Program-made: the position numbers and the translations under genes
Part shown: positions 44,700 to 54,337 of the stretch, piece after piece
Position numbering within the stretch: position 1 is the stretch's first letter
How the letters are laid out: each line of letters opens with the position of its first letter
Notes under the pieces: model-generated
What the model was told of the DNA's origin: nothing
Databases searched by the model: none
What the model saw: only the letters and a program-made list of their open reading frames with translations
NCBI RefSeq assembly: GCF_900182615.1
Contig: NZ_FXTE01000001.1
Location: 1 to 64,000 of the forward strand
Origin: Ruegeria faecimaris
GTDB taxonomy: Bacteria; Pseudomonadota; Alphaproteobacteria; Rhodobacterales; Rhodobacteraceae
Reading direction: 5' to 3'
Length of the DNA: 64,000 nucleotides

Positions 44700-46568
44700 T
44701 CACTCGGCAGGAGTCATGACGGTTTTGCCTTCGACCAGGCGCTTCAATTCATCCCTGTGGAGACGGGCGGACCGGGTGATTGCCGGTTCCTGAACATCTT
44801 CTTTCATTCCGACCATGCGCCGCGCCGGTGAGGTTGAAACGCCGCTGAGTGCGGAAAGCGGGATGGCAAAGGCCAGGCTTATGGCAATCGGAGCCAGCCA
44901 GATTGACACCAGACCCGATAGGATGCCGGCGCCCAAGGCTATACCGCTGATAGTTTCCAGCGTGTGACATAAGATCAGCGTCCGTAGGCCATAGCTGCCA
45001 CCATCCCGTGCCTGAGGAGACCAGCCTTTTTGAATACCAAGAATTGTCCGGAAGACGGCGATCATCTGTTGCACCATAAGGATCGGCGCATAGAGGATCG
45101 ACAGGATGACTTCCGAGATGAATGAGGTCATGAATTTACCTGCGCCACCGAAATCCGCATAGCGCACACCGCTAAGTGGCAGGGCAAGCACGCCAAGTAC
45201 CTTGGGGGCCAGCAACATAGCATACATGACCAGAATGATCAGCACGTGGCGGGTTTCCGACATCTCGGGCCATTGCGGGAACAGCGGATTGTCGGGGCTG
45301 AAATAATGCAAGACCGAGGCATCCTCGCCCTGACCGATCAGCGCCCACATCACCAGCAAGGCAAACCACAGCGGCGACATCAGATATCCGACTGCTCCAT
45401 GGAACATGTGGAACCGCGACACAGCGCGGAATCCGGTTGAGCCCAACAACTTCAGGTGTTGCAAATTGCCCTGACACCAGCGCCGGTCACGCAACGCGTG
45501 GTCGATCAGCGTTGGTGGGGTTTCTTCATAGGATCCTCGGATGCGCGGTAGGAACCGCACGCCCCATCCGGCGCGACGCATGAGGCCGGCCTCGACGAAA
45601 TCGTGGCTCATGATCAGTTTTTCCTGACCATTCATTGCGCGCAGTCTTGGCAGCCCCGCGCAGTTGGCAAAAGCCTTGGTGCGGATGATCGCGTTATGGC
45701 CCCAATAGTTACCTTCCTGACCACACCAGCGGGCTAGACCTTCGGCGAAGGCGATACCATAAACACCATTGGCAAATTGCTGCATCCGAGCAAAAACCGA
45801 CTGAGCGCCAATTAACTGAGGGTAACTCTGGATCAGGCCCGCACCGGGGTCTCGCGCCAGAGAATCTGTCAGGCGCAGGATGGCGCGGCCGGTCATCAGG
45901 CTGTCGGCATCCAGCACGAGCATCGCATCCCAATCCGCACCCCAACGGCTGACCCAATCTGCGATATTTCCGACCTTGCGGTCTGTGTTCTGTTCTCGCC
46001 GACGGTAATACAGTTCCAGTCCCGGCGCGAGGGTGGTGCGCAACGCTTCGACGCTGGCTTGTTCCTGTGCCGCGATCTCGGGGTCGCGGGTGTCAGAGAG
46101 GATGAACATCGCATAGTGGTGCTGACCATCCCGCGCGCGCAGGTCTTCCAGCATGGTTCGGGCGTTGCCCAGCACGTTCCAGGGTACTTCATTATAGACC
46201 GGCATAAGAAGCGCGACGCGCAGCGCCTGTGGGCGGCGCTGACGTTTGGGCTGTTCCTGCCGCGACAGGGAAATCATACCCAACAACACGGTGCAGACCG
46301 TGAAAGAGATCCAGAAAAAGTTGAATGAGATCAGAGCCAACAGAATCGCTTCGATCAGGTTGATCCCTTCGGCACCGAACCAGTCGGCCATGACCCAAAG
46401 CAGGCCCAGCGTAGCCGCCATCGCAGGCGAGAACGCCAGCGCACGCCAGAATCCCGCAGATGCCTGCCTACTGCCGGGCGCCTGAGCGTCATGGAACCCA
46501 GCGCTGAAATTCTGCTCCGGCATCGCCAGGGGTGCCTCAGGCGGCATGATATGCAGATCGTTGCTCAT
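44700..46568 (-). CDS. opgH: Periplasmic glucan glucosyltransferase
   Basis: Polymerises UDP-glucose into osmoregulated periplasmic glucan and moves it across the inner membrane. The 622-residue family-2 glycosyltransferase is shorter than the 847-residue E. coli enzyme. Motifs: VALLMPVYNE (118-127), LDADS (219-223, D-x-D metal site), SHDF (321-324) and the processivity motif RRWCQ (362-366). Membrane helices flank the cytoplasmic domain. Start at 46568 overlaps the opgG stop by 4 bp. Last gene of opgC-opgG-opgH. Confidence 0.93.
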   Translation of the reverse strand: MSNDLHIMPPEAPLAMPEQNFSAGFHDAQAPGSRQASAGFWRALAFSPAMAATLGLLWVMADWFGAEGINLIEAILLALISFNFFWISFTVCTVLLGMISLSRQEQPKRQRRPQALRVALLMPVYNEVPWNVLGNARTMLEDLRARDGQHHYAMFILSDTRDPEIAAQEQASVEALRTTLAPGLELYYRRREQNTDRKVGNIADWVSRWGADWDAMLVLDADSLMTGRAILRLTDSLARDPGAGLIQSYPQLIGAQSVFARMQQFANGVYGIAFAEGLARWCGQEGNYWGHNAIIRTKAFANCAGLPRLRAMNGQEKLIMSHDFVEAGLMRRAGWGVRFLPRIRGSYEETPPTLIDHALRDRRWCQGNLQHLKLLGSTGFRAVSRFHMFHGAVGYLMSPLWFALLVMWALIGQGEDASVLHYFSPDNPLFPQWPEMSETRHVLIILVMYAMLLAPKVLGVLALPLSGVRYADFGGAGKFMTSFISEVILSILYAPILMVQQMIAVFRTILGIQKGWSPQARDGGSYGLRTLILCHTLETISGIALGAGILSGLVSIWLAPIAISLAFAIPLSALSGVSTSPARRMVGMKEDVQEPAITRSARLHRDELKRLVEGKTVMTPAE

Positions 46569-48064
46569 GATGTCCAACGATACAGCCAGACTTCGGAGGC
46601 AGGCTGCTTGTCTTTCAGCAACTGTGCGCGCAGTTCCACATGGTTCCGGTCTCCCGGCTCGAAGGAAAAGGCCAACCGCAGGCCGCCAGTATCGGGGTTG
46701 CGCTGTAGGACGCCTTCCGAGGTCTCTGCATGGGGCGAGTCCACAAAGATCGTCATCGCCTCAGGTTCGTCGAATAGCTCGCTGGCCTCAAAGTCAATCA
46801 CTGCAAGACGGCCGTGACCAAATGTGTTGTCACCCATCGCGGTGTTGATCACGCGTGGCATCGGGGTGCGCTCTGGTTCCTCACCCCAGATCAGGCGGTA
46901 GGACAGGTCCACCTGGCTTCCGGCCGCATAGGGCTCCATCGGGCGCCAATAGGCGACGATATTGTCGTAGATTTCCTGATCAGCCGGGATTTCGACCAGA
47001 GTGACCGCGCCTTTGCCCCAATCGCCAGTTGGCTCGACCCAGAGGCCGGGGCGTTTGTGGTAACTCGCCTCAAGATCGGCATAATCCGAGAACGCCCGTT
47101 TGCGCTGCATCAGGCCAAACCCGCGCGGGTTCATGTCGACAAAGGACGAGAACTGCAGGCGGGTCGGGTTTGCCAGAGGCCGCCACAGGACCTCGCCAGC
47201 GCCGTTGCGGATCAGCAGCCCGTCGCTGTCATGCACAGCAGGGCGGAAATCGTCGAAACGGCTGTGATTGGTCTGATCGAACAGGAACATCGACGTGCCG
47301 GGTGCAATGCCGACATGGGTCAATTCGGTGCGTGGGAACAGCGTCGCCTCGACCTCCATCACGCAATCCGCGCCGGCCGTGACGTTGAACCGATAGGCAC
47401 CGGTCACGCTGAGGCTGTCCATCAGGGCATGAACCACCATGTTGCGCTGACCGGGCTTGGGACGTTCCAGCCAGAAACGGATGAATTCAGGGAATTCCTC
47501 ACCGTCCGGGTCGCCGGTTTTCAGGGCCAAACCGCGGGCCGACAGGCCATAGACCTCGTGCAGGCCGATGGCGCGGAAATAGCTGGCGCCTTGAAACACA
47601 CAGAACTCATCGGTTTTTCCGGGGCGGTGCATTTCAGTCCGCAGGCGCAGGCCCGAAAAACCCAGCGTGTCGTCGACGGGCAACTGAGGGACCTCGGTCG
47701 ACTTGTCAAACATCGACAGATCGAAGGCTACGGGTTTTGCCATGCCGTTTTCGACGGTCGAGACCTGAACCGTACGCGGAAAATAAAGCCCGGGCGTAAA
47801 GAAATCTACGTTGAAAGGCGTCTCAGATTCGAACCAAAGCGCACGATCCAGGCGGAACCGGATCGAGCGGTATTGCTCATAGGTCAGGTCCTGCCATTCC
47901 TGCGGGACCATCTCGCGCTCGGCAAAGGGCTTTGCGGCCAACTCGCGGGCCAGCGAGATCACGTCACTGCGGTCAAACGGGACCTCTCCGCCCACGGCAA
48001 AGGTGGCCGGGGCGAAGGCAAGCGCCGAAGTCGTGGCCAGAAATGCGCGACGTGTGAATTTCAT
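46565..48064 (-). CDS. opgG: Glucan biosynthesis protein G/D
   Basis: A 499-residue periplasmic protein of the OpgG/OpgD family that shapes the beta-glucan backbone. A twin-arginine-type signal KFTRRAFLATTSALAFAP (2-19) is characteristic of OpgD as well as OpgG, so paralogue identity is not certain. The conserved fold shows in blocks SIRFRLDRALWFES, FCVFQGASYFRAIG and YHKRPGLWVEPTGDWGKGAV. It is translated with opgC and opgH through 4-bp overlaps at both ends. Confidence 0.9.
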   Translation of the reverse strand: MKFTRRAFLATTSALAFAPATFAVGGEVPFDRSDVISLARELAAKPFAEREMVPQEWQDLTYEQYRSIRFRLDRALWFESETPFNVDFFTPGLYFPRTVQVSTVENGMAKPVAFDLSMFDKSTEVPQLPVDDTLGFSGLRLRTEMHRPGKTDEFCVFQGASYFRAIGLHEVYGLSARGLALKTGDPDGEEFPEFIRFWLERPKPGQRNMVVHALMDSLSVTGAYRFNVTAGADCVMEVEATLFPRTELTHVGIAPGTSMFLFDQTNHSRFDDFRPAVHDSDGLLIRNGAGEVLWRPLANPTRLQFSSFVDMNPRGFGLMQRKRAFSDYADLEASYHKRPGLWVEPTGDWGKGAVTLVEIPADQEIYDNIVAYWRPMEPYAAGSQVDLSYRLIWGEEPERTPMPRVINTAMGDNTFGHGRLAVIDFEASELFDEPEAMTIFVDSPHAETSEGVLQRNPDTGGLRLAFSFEPGDRNHVELRAQLLKDKQPASEVWLYRWTS

Positions 48065-49278
48065 TTCTTTGATTTCCAGGGTTGTGACTTAAACCACGCG
48101 GCCAAATAGGCCACGCTGATGATCATGGCAAAGCCAATCATATTAGCGACAAAGACAGTGGCAAAATCCCGCCCAAACAAATCGAGCCCAACGCCGATAA
48201 GTCGTGCTGCTGCCATGGAAAATACGAATACGGCAAGTGATTGCTGACCCACTTTGGTGACCAGGGTCAGCACGATTTGCCAAGCTTTGGCGCCTGCGCT
48301 CTGACCGGTTGCGATCAGGCGGTGTCCATGCTCGCCAGCAGCGACCCAGCCCAGATAGGCCAGCGACAGGAAATGCATGTAGCGAAACAGACCGAAATCG
48401 GTCTTGTCGCGGAATTCCTTCGTGATGGGCCAGACTTTGCGGATTTCATCGGCCAAATCCGGGGCTGCGGCATTCACCCATGTGAACACTTTCCACGACC
48501 CGAAAGGCATTGAAAAGATCAGGAACAGCGCCGCTGCCCAAATCAACGTTTTTGACACCGGAGGGGCCGGGATCCAGCCGCGCATGAATGCAAAGCCAGT
48601 AAAGAAAAGCAACTGCCAGCCAAAAGGGTTAAAGAACCACTGACGATCCGACCAGGGCTCGGCGGGCAGGTCCAGAACGTCGGTCTGCGCCACGAGCCAG
48701 ATAGCAACGGATGTGGCTGCAACCGCCCAGAATCCGATGCGGGACAGGCCCATAAACAGCGGCATCATTGCAAGAACCACCAGATACATGGGTAGAATGT
48801 CGAAATAATTCGGCACGTAGGTCAGGGTGAACAGGCCGACGATCTGCGGAGCAGGATCATTGAAGAAATGCTGCAGGTTCAGGGACGAGATGTAGTTCTT
48901 CTCAAACAGGCCTGATTGATTCAGCGCAGCCATCGTCATCGCGACAAAGAAGAACAGGCCGATATGCGCCCAGTAAACCTGCCAGATCCGGTATGATACC
49001 CGCGCAGTGCCCATCCACCAGCCCTTGCGCAGGAACGCGCCGCCAAAGGCGATGGCCGAGGCCATGCCCGAACAAAAAACAAAAATCTCGGTTGCATCCG
49101 AAAAACCAAACCGGGCAGGGATCCACTTGGCCCAGGGGTCGTTGGGAATATGCGCAATCAGGATGATGAACATCGCGATTCCGCGATAGAAATCCAGACG
49201 CGGGTCGCGCGTACTAACAGGGGCGGCCGAGGTGGCTGCCACAGGTGCAAAATCAGAAGCGGGCGATAGAGTCGCCAT
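48061..49278 (-). CDS. opgC: OpgC-like acyltransferase for periplasmic glucans
   Basis: A 405-residue membrane protein with ten or so helices. RDPRLDFYRGIAMFIILIAH near the N-terminus, an acidic-DFYRG motif and FWATVAATSV-like helices match the OpgC family, which adds succinyl or other groups to the glucans. It starts at the ATG at 49278 with AAGGA upstream. It begins the opgC-opgG-opgH order and is 34 bp after the TPR gene, so it may share that transcript. Confidence 0.85.
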   Translation of the reverse strand: MATLSPASDFAPVAATSAAPVSTRDPRLDFYRGIAMFIILIAHIPNDPWAKWIPARFGFSDATEIFVFCSGMASAIAFGGAFLRKGWWMGTARVSYRIWQVYWAHIGLFFFVAMTMAALNQSGLFEKNYISSLNLQHFFNDPAPQIVGLFTLTYVPNYFDILPMYLVVLAMMPLFMGLSRIGFWAVAATSVAIWLVAQTDVLDLPAEPWSDRQWFFNPFGWQLLFFTGFAFMRGWIPAPPVSKTLIWAAALFLIFSMPFGSWKVFTWVNAAAPDLADEIRKVWPITKEFRDKTDFGLFRYMHFLSLAYLGWVAAGEHGHRLIATGQSAGAKAWQIVLTLVTKVGQQSLAVFVFSMAAARLIGVGLDLFGRDFATVFVANMIGFAMIISVAYLAAWFKSQPWKSKK

Positions 49279-49312
49279 ACGAGTTCTGTCCTTCTTCAGT
49301 CTTTTTGTTTTG

Positions 49313-50701
49313 TTATTCTGCCGGAACGCTTTGTGCGTCTTGGTTATCGCGAGCCGCGTCGATCAATGCGCGGCGCGCCATAGCATAATTGTCCTCACCC
49401 CCGGCCCGCTTGGCACGGCGGTCGTCTAGAATGCGCTCGACAGCATCCAAACGGCCGGCACGCAGGCCGGAATCAATAGTGATGCGCTCGAATACATCAC
49501 GTTGGGCGTGGCTACCACCGGCCAGTTGCATTCCGTCCCGTGCATTCGACAGGAAATCAAATGCTTCGCCGTAAAGGCCGTCGCCAAAAGCCTCAAGCCC
49601 TTTGGCTGCGGCAATACCGGGATCCGACATCCGGATCGGAGTGTCGCCCTGATTGCGCTGGGCATCTTTCTGGATGCGCTGCAGCATTTTGCCGGTCGCT
49701 TCGGTCCGGTTGTCGCCGGTCAGGGCCAGCAGATAGTGAAGATCGGCGAAGATCAGGCAGCCATCTTCGGTCCGGGCGGCGCTGAGGTCGGCCAGTTCCT
49801 CCCAGCGATTTCCAACTTTGACGCCCTCAAGCTCGAGCCGGGACAAAAGCGACGTGGCATTCGATATGTCACGGTAATCGTCGGTTTTGTCCTGCCGGAC
49901 ATACTGGTCATACAGTTCCATAACCTGATCGACCTGACCCAGGTCCAGATGCATCAGCGCCTTGTGCCACCAGACATGATAGCGAAAGTTGTTGCAATGC
50001 GCCCAGGCATCCTCGCGTCCGGCCAGCCAATCAAGACCTTGCTGCGCATTGCCGGTCATCTCGTGCACATGGGCCACTGCGTGCAGACCCCAGGCATCAT
50101 CCGACACCATCCACAGTGCCTGACGTCCGGCGATTTCGGCTTTTTCATAGGCCCCGGTTTCCTCAAGCGCGAAGGAATGGCACCCCAGAAGATATCCGCG
50201 GCCGGCGTGGTCGGGTTCATAAGCAGGCAGGACACGTTCGATCGACCGTCGCATACCAGCGGCATCTCCCAAGACAAACCGTGTTGCGTGGCTGAGTTTC
50301 ATCGCCAGCGAGTCCTGTGGGTGGAGGCGCAGAATTTCTTCAAACTTCTGGATTGCATGTGAGGGCAGGTCGGACAGGTAAAGGGCCAACGCGTCGACAT
50401 AAAGCCGCTCGCGATCAGTTACCGGTTGGCGATCCATAGCGGTGTTGGCAGCATTCAACGCTTCCGCTGCAACTGGCATCATCTCTCGCCGGCCCAGCAA
50501 GACCAGGAACAGGCCTTTGACGGCGTGACCAAGCGCGAAATCGGGCTCAAGCTCTAGCACTTTGCCCAGATGCAGGGGTGTGACAGCTGAATGCGCCATG
50601 AAACCAAGCAGAACACCATTCCACGCCTCGACACTGGCCGAATGGCAAAGAGTGTTCATCTGTCCGAAAACATCTTGTTTCATGCGCGGGATCCAATCCA
50701 T
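49313..50701 (-). CDS. TTC38-like tetratricopeptide-repeat protein
   Basis: A 462-residue soluble helical protein with TPR-like pairs throughout (for example LGKVLELEPDFALGHAVKGLFLVLLG, KFEEILRLHPQDSLAMKLSHATRFVLG). The cluster HAVAHVHEMTGNAQQGLDWLAGREDAW and HVWWHKALMHLDLGQ is typical of the tetratricopeptide repeat protein 38 family found across alphaproteobacteria and animals. No catalytic function is established. The ribosome binding site is weak at the first ATG. It lies between the CoA-transferase (163-bp gap) and opgC (34-bp gap) on the same strand; a link to glucan synthesis is only positional. Confidence 0.75.
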   Translation of the reverse strand: MDWIPRMKQDVFGQMNTLCHSASVEAWNGVLLGFMAHSAVTPLHLGKVLELEPDFALGHAVKGLFLVLLGRREMMPVAAEALNAANTAMDRQPVTDRERLYVDALALYLSDLPSHAIQKFEEILRLHPQDSLAMKLSHATRFVLGDAAGMRRSIERVLPAYEPDHAGRGYLLGCHSFALEETGAYEKAEIAGRQALWMVSDDAWGLHAVAHVHEMTGNAQQGLDWLAGREDAWAHCNNFRYHVWWHKALMHLDLGQVDQVMELYDQYVRQDKTDDYRDISNATSLLSRLELEGVKVGNRWEELADLSAARTEDGCLIFADLHYLLALTGDNRTEATGKMLQRIQKDAQRNQGDTPIRMSDPGIAAAKGLEAFGDGLYGEAFDFLSNARDGMQLAGGSHAQRDVFERITIDSGLRAGRLDAVERILDDRRAKRAGGEDNYAMARRALIDAARDNQDAQSVPAE

Positions 50702-50864
50702 TTGCGATTTATTACTTTATTCGATTTAGCAGAGAGTCAGGCGGGGTCGTATCAGTATCGGCCCTGCTCTCGAATTGGTGAAAAGCTGTGTGTGGAAAAC
50801 GTGAAAAAATCCGCCGATTCAACGGCATGTTTCAGCAATATGCCGCCTAGTAAGGCATTGTGTT

Positions 50865-52049
50865 TCAATCTTCAAATGGGTTCTTCGCGTTCAAGACTGC
50901 TGCAGTGTCCGCTCCGAACTGTGGCGGAGCCGTCCGGTAGGTAACCGGTGTCCGCGACAATTTCAGCGGGTTTCCGATCAGTTTTACCTCGGCCGGGGCA
51001 GCCTGCATCGCGATCTGCATTTGCCGCGCCGCGACCTGCTCGGTGTCAAAAACCTGATCCAGGGTCTGGACCGGCCCAACTGGTACTTTGCGTGCCTCAA
51101 GTTCTGCGATGACGGTTGTTGTGTCATATGACTGAACCGCAGGGCGCAATAGGGCGTTCAACGCATCCCGGTTTTCCAGCCGCGCCGGATTCGTCGCAAA
51201 GCGGACGTCATCCGCCAGATCAGGTTGGTCGATGAATTCGCAGAACCGGCGGAACTGACTGTCATTACCTACAGCAAGGATCACATGGCCATCAGCGGTT
51301 TCGTAAACGTCATATGGAACGATATTTGGATGACCATTCCCACGGCGTTGTGGCACATTGCCGGATGTCAGATAATTCACGCCTTCATTGATCAGCCACG
51401 CAATCTGGGAATCGACCAGAGCCAGATCAATTTGCTGTCCCTCTCCGGTCTGGTCCCGATGGCGCAATGCTGCCAAAATGCCAACGCAGGCATACATACC
51501 GCACATGACATCAGCGATACCAACTCCAACTTTCATCGGCGCCCCTTGGGGATCGCCGGTCAGAGACATGACACCGCCATAGCCCTGCGCCATCAGATCA
51601 TATCCGGGCTTTGATGCGTTAGGCCCATCCTGCCCGTAGCCTGAGATCGAACAATAGACGAGGCTAGGGAATTCCTGCGAGAGCGATTTGTAATCCAGCC
51701 CGTATTTCGCAAGCCCGCCGGGTTTGAAATTCTCGATCAGGATGTCCGCAAACGAGGCCAGCCGCCGAATTTCCGCCTGACCTTCGGGTGTGGTGATGTC
51801 GATGGCGACCGATTTCTTGTTGCGGTTGGCTGACATGAAATAGGCACTAAGATCCGATGGAACCCCGTCGGCATCAGCGACATAGGGTGGGCCCCACTGG
51901 CGCGTGTCGTCCCCTTTAGTGGCAGGGTTTTCGATCTTGATAACGCTGGCACCCAAATCGCCCAGCAACTGTGTGCAGGTCGGTCCGGCCAGAATGCGGG
52001 ACAGGTCCAGAACCTTGACGCCCTTCAGCGGTCCTTCAGATCCGGCCAT
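50865..52049 (-). CDS. CaiB/BaiF-type CoA-transferase
   Basis: A 394-residue class III CoA-transferase that moves CoA between carboxylic acids through an aspartyl-CoA intermediate. Motifs are VLDLSRILAGPTCTQLLGDLGASVIKIE (about 12-40), the catalytic Asp in PGYDLMAQGYGG, and GILAALRHRDQTGEGQ. It overlaps the ThDP enzyme gene by 14 bp: the ATG at 52049 (MAGSEGP) is best spaced from GGAGG, the ATG 3 bp upstream is an alternative. The pair may process a 2-keto acid or its CoA ester. Known pairings of this kind include formyl-CoA transferase with oxalyl-CoA decarboxylase, but the partner here does not look like that enzyme. Confidence 0.85.
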   Translation of the reverse strand: MAGSEGPLKGVKVLDLSRILAGPTCTQLLGDLGASVIKIENPATKGDDTRQWGPPYVADADGVPSDLSAYFMSANRNKKSVAIDITTPEGQAEIRRLASFADILIENFKPGGLAKYGLDYKSLSQEFPSLVYCSISGYGQDGPNASKPGYDLMAQGYGGVMSLTGDPQGAPMKVGVGIADVMCGMYACVGILAALRHRDQTGEGQQIDLALVDSQIAWLINEGVNYLTSGNVPQRRGNGHPNIVPYDVYETADGHVILAVGNDSQFRRFCEFIDQPDLADDVRFATNPARLENRDALNALLRPAVQSYDTTTVIAELEARKVPVGPVQTLDQVFDTEQVAARQMQIAMQAAPAEVKLIGNPLKLSRTPVTYRTAPPQFGADTAAVLNAKNPFED

Positions 52050-53655
52050 CATATCCTCCGCGGTCAATCTCAGCAGCGATTACGGTGAACCTATCAGACT
52101 TGGTTGCCGCTTCCAGAGCATCCCTCAGTTCGGCGCGGGTGCGCACCGTGTGACCATTCCCACCGAAGGCCCGGCCCATAGCTGCAAAGTCGTGGCGGTC
52201 GAAATCGACGCCTACGTTCCCCATTTGCCGCTGACGCTGTTTCAATTCGATCAGGGCAAGGCTGGCGTCGACGAACACCAGGAAAATCGGGTTACCACCC
52301 ATCTCGGCAACGGTCGACAGTTCTCCGGCGACCATCAGGAACCCGGCATCGCCGGAAAAGCTGATGACCGGGCGCGTGGGTTCGGCCAGTTTCAGCCCGA
52401 TGGCCATTGGCAGAGCGCAGCCCATGGTGCAGAGCGCTGAAGATTGGATCAGCCCGCGTTCTTCGGAACATCCCCACATCTGGCTGAGAAGGATGCGATG
52501 TGCGCCACTGTCAGCGGTGGCCAATGTCTCGGCAGGAAGAACCGCGCGGGTTTCCGCAATTACCGCGGCGGGACCCCATACGTCATCAGTAGGGAAGGCT
52601 CGCGCCAGGGCGGCCCGAACCTGTTCGGGCTCACCGCCGGGCCAGGTGGCGCGGGCAGGGTTGCCCTTTGCAACGGCCTCGAGGGTCGCGCCGGTATCAG
52701 CCACCAGGTTCAACCCGGCCTGATGCATGTAGTGATCGTTCGGAACCGCCGAAATGTCGATGACGCGCTTTTCTTCGGGGTCCCATATCTCGCGCCAGCC
52801 AGGGCGCATTTCGATCGGGTCATAGCCCAGACACAACACCAGATCGGCCTGTTCAACCAGCGGCACCAGATGGGTGTCAGCAAGCGGCGACAGGCCCGCG
52901 CCGCCAAGGCACAGTGGATGATCCTCGGGAACCACGCCCTTGGCCTTGTAGGTTGTCACAAAAGGAATGCCAAAATGTTCAAGGAACGCCTGCACCACAT
53001 TGCGTGAGTCGTCGTATAGAACATCCAGGCCGATAATCGCGATGGGCCGTTCGGCCTGTGCCACCCAGCGGCGGGCTTTTTCAACGCAATCCCCCTCGGG
53101 CGCGACGGCGGCAGGTTTGACAAGACGGCGGCGTTTGACATCGGTCACAGGCGCATCCGCAACCGAAATCGGCACGTCGATATGCACCGGCCCTGGGCGC
53201 GGCTGACTGGCGAGCGACACCGCTTTGTCTGCGATAATATCCGCGCCTTTGGCGGTCAGCATGAATGTCCCTTTGGTGATCGAGCGATAGACCCGTGCGT
53301 GATCCATGACCTGATGGGTGTATGTCAGCGCCTCATCTGCGTCGACACAGCCGGTCAGCACGATCATTGGCACCCGGTCCTGCAACGCATTGGCGACCAC
53401 ATTGATCCCGTTCATCGCGCCTGGACCGAGTGTGGCCACCAGAATGGCCGGGGCACCGTCGCGGTGATGCACCGCCTCGGCCATAAAGCCAGCCGCGTTC
53501 TCGTGTTTGGTCAGGTGAAAGGTTATTCCAGCCTTTTCCAACGCATCCACTAGGGTCAGCACCTCGCCACCTGGCATGCCAAAAGCGTGGCGGCAGCCAG
53601 CCTCATAAAGCCGTTGGGCCAGAATGTCCGCAGCGCGGGGCGACGAGTCCTGCAT
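52036..53655 (-). CDS. Acetolactate synthase-like ThDP-dependent enzyme
   Basis: A 539-residue ThDP enzyme of the AHAS/pyruvate-decarboxylase superfamily with Pyr, central and PP domains. The activating Glu is in TKHENAAGFMAEA; the ATLGPGAMNGINVVANAL segment and SGDAGFLMVAGELSTV (ThDP-binding) are present. The residues that align with the canonical Asn-Asn after this motif are Asp-Ala (FVDASLAL), which is unusual for AHAS proper. An ilvB function is unlikely because no ilvN regulatory gene is adjacent. Start 53655 (MQDSS) follows GGAG by 9 nt; upstream in-frame codons are rejected. Substrate unknown; CoA-transferase partner downstream. Confidence 0.75.
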   Translation of the reverse strand: MQDSSPRAADILAQRLYEAGCRHAFGMPGGEVLTLVDALEKAGITFHLTKHENAAGFMAEAVHHRDGAPAILVATLGPGAMNGINVVANALQDRVPMIVLTGCVDADEALTYTHQVMDHARVYRSITKGTFMLTAKGADIIADKAVSLASQPRPGPVHIDVPISVADAPVTDVKRRRLVKPAAVAPEGDCVEKARRWVAQAERPIAIIGLDVLYDDSRNVVQAFLEHFGIPFVTTYKAKGVVPEDHPLCLGGAGLSPLADTHLVPLVEQADLVLCLGYDPIEMRPGWREIWDPEEKRVIDISAVPNDHYMHQAGLNLVADTGATLEAVAKGNPARATWPGGEPEQVRAALARAFPTDDVWGPAAVIAETRAVLPAETLATADSGAHRILLSQMWGCSEERGLIQSSALCTMGCALPMAIGLKLAEPTRPVISFSGDAGFLMVAGELSTVAEMGGNPIFLVFVDASLALIELKQRQRQMGNVGVDFDRHDFAAMGRAFGGNGHTVRTRAELRDALEAATKSDRFTVIAAEIDRGGYDGRI

Positions 53656-53732
53656 CAGTAAAGCTCCGAAAACTGTTTCAACGCAGATTGCGGAGGACAG
53701 ACCCGGACGCAAGGCGCATCACGCCAGTGTGA

Positions 53733-54191
53733 CTATTTGACAGCGGCTTCGGCCACGATCTGAAAGGTGTCATCCAATTCCTGGGCAATGTCCCTCAGGG
53801 GGTCTCTTCCCTCATAGATATAGGGCGCGAATACAAAGCTGGGCGTTTTATAGGACAGGGTGGCGGTGCCGTCCTCGTTTTCAGTCACGTAAAACCGGAT
53901 CGGTGCTTCGATCATTGCGCGCACCGAGGTTTCCAGCACGCGCACCGCATAGTCATTGTTGAAGGCGCCGATCACCAGATTGCCTGGGATTGTAATCCCC
54001 CGCGCGGCGGCGGCTTTGGTGGGGCCGGCCTGCGTGACAACGATCAGACCGTTTGCCTTAACCGCCGATTTGGTGTCCGAGACCAATTCATCATAGCTTT
54101 TGCCCGTTGGATACACGGCCCATCCCGAGAGCGGTTCGTCGGCCCAGGCGGGCAGAGCCAGCAGGGCGAAGACAGTCCAAAGCAGTTTCAT
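53733..54191 (-). CDS. Secreted DUF302-family protein
   Basis: A 152-residue protein with a signal peptide (MKLLWTVFALLALPAWA, 1-17) and a DUF302 domain (SYDELVSDTKSAVKANGLIVVTQAGPTKAAAARG, LVIGAFNNDYAVRVLETS). DUF302 proteins are small periplasmic or heme-pocket-like proteins; the function is not established. It is divergent from DUF1636 and 77 bp upstream of the ThDP enzyme on the same strand. The longer frame would extend into an untranslated region, so the ATG at 54191 is used. Confidence 0.75.
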   Translation of the reverse strand: MKLLWTVFALLALPAWADEPLSGWAVYPTGKSYDELVSDTKSAVKANGLIVVTQAGPTKAAAARGITIPGNLVIGAFNNDYAVRVLETSVRAMIEAPIRFYVTENEDGTATLSYKTPSFVFAPYIYEGRDPLRDIAQELDDTFQIVAEAAVK

Positions 54192-54337
54192 CCAGAGGCC
54201 TCCTTTTAAGGTGTCTGCAGGAATCCTGCCAGAAATGCGGGGACGTCGCACTCACAATCTTGTGCGCATTCGGGATTGCGCCGCGCCGCTTAAAGCCGCA
54301 GAAACGGGCGCAGGACGAAGGGAAAGGTCTGGATCGG

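Noticed and set aside
46814-48109. 431-codon plus-strand frame antisense to opgG
   Set aside because: Opposite a clear OpgG, with composition expected from the complementary GC-rich codons; similar long antisense frames occur against fadE (23109-24107) and the MATE gene (26279-27352).
52036-53655. Oxalate degradation pair (oxalyl-CoA decarboxylase plus formyl-CoA transferase)
   Set aside because: The ThDP enzyme carries AHAS-like ATLGPGAMNGINVVANAL and SGDAGFL features and lacks recalled oxalyl-CoA decarboxylase sequence blocks, so the substrate claim was withheld.
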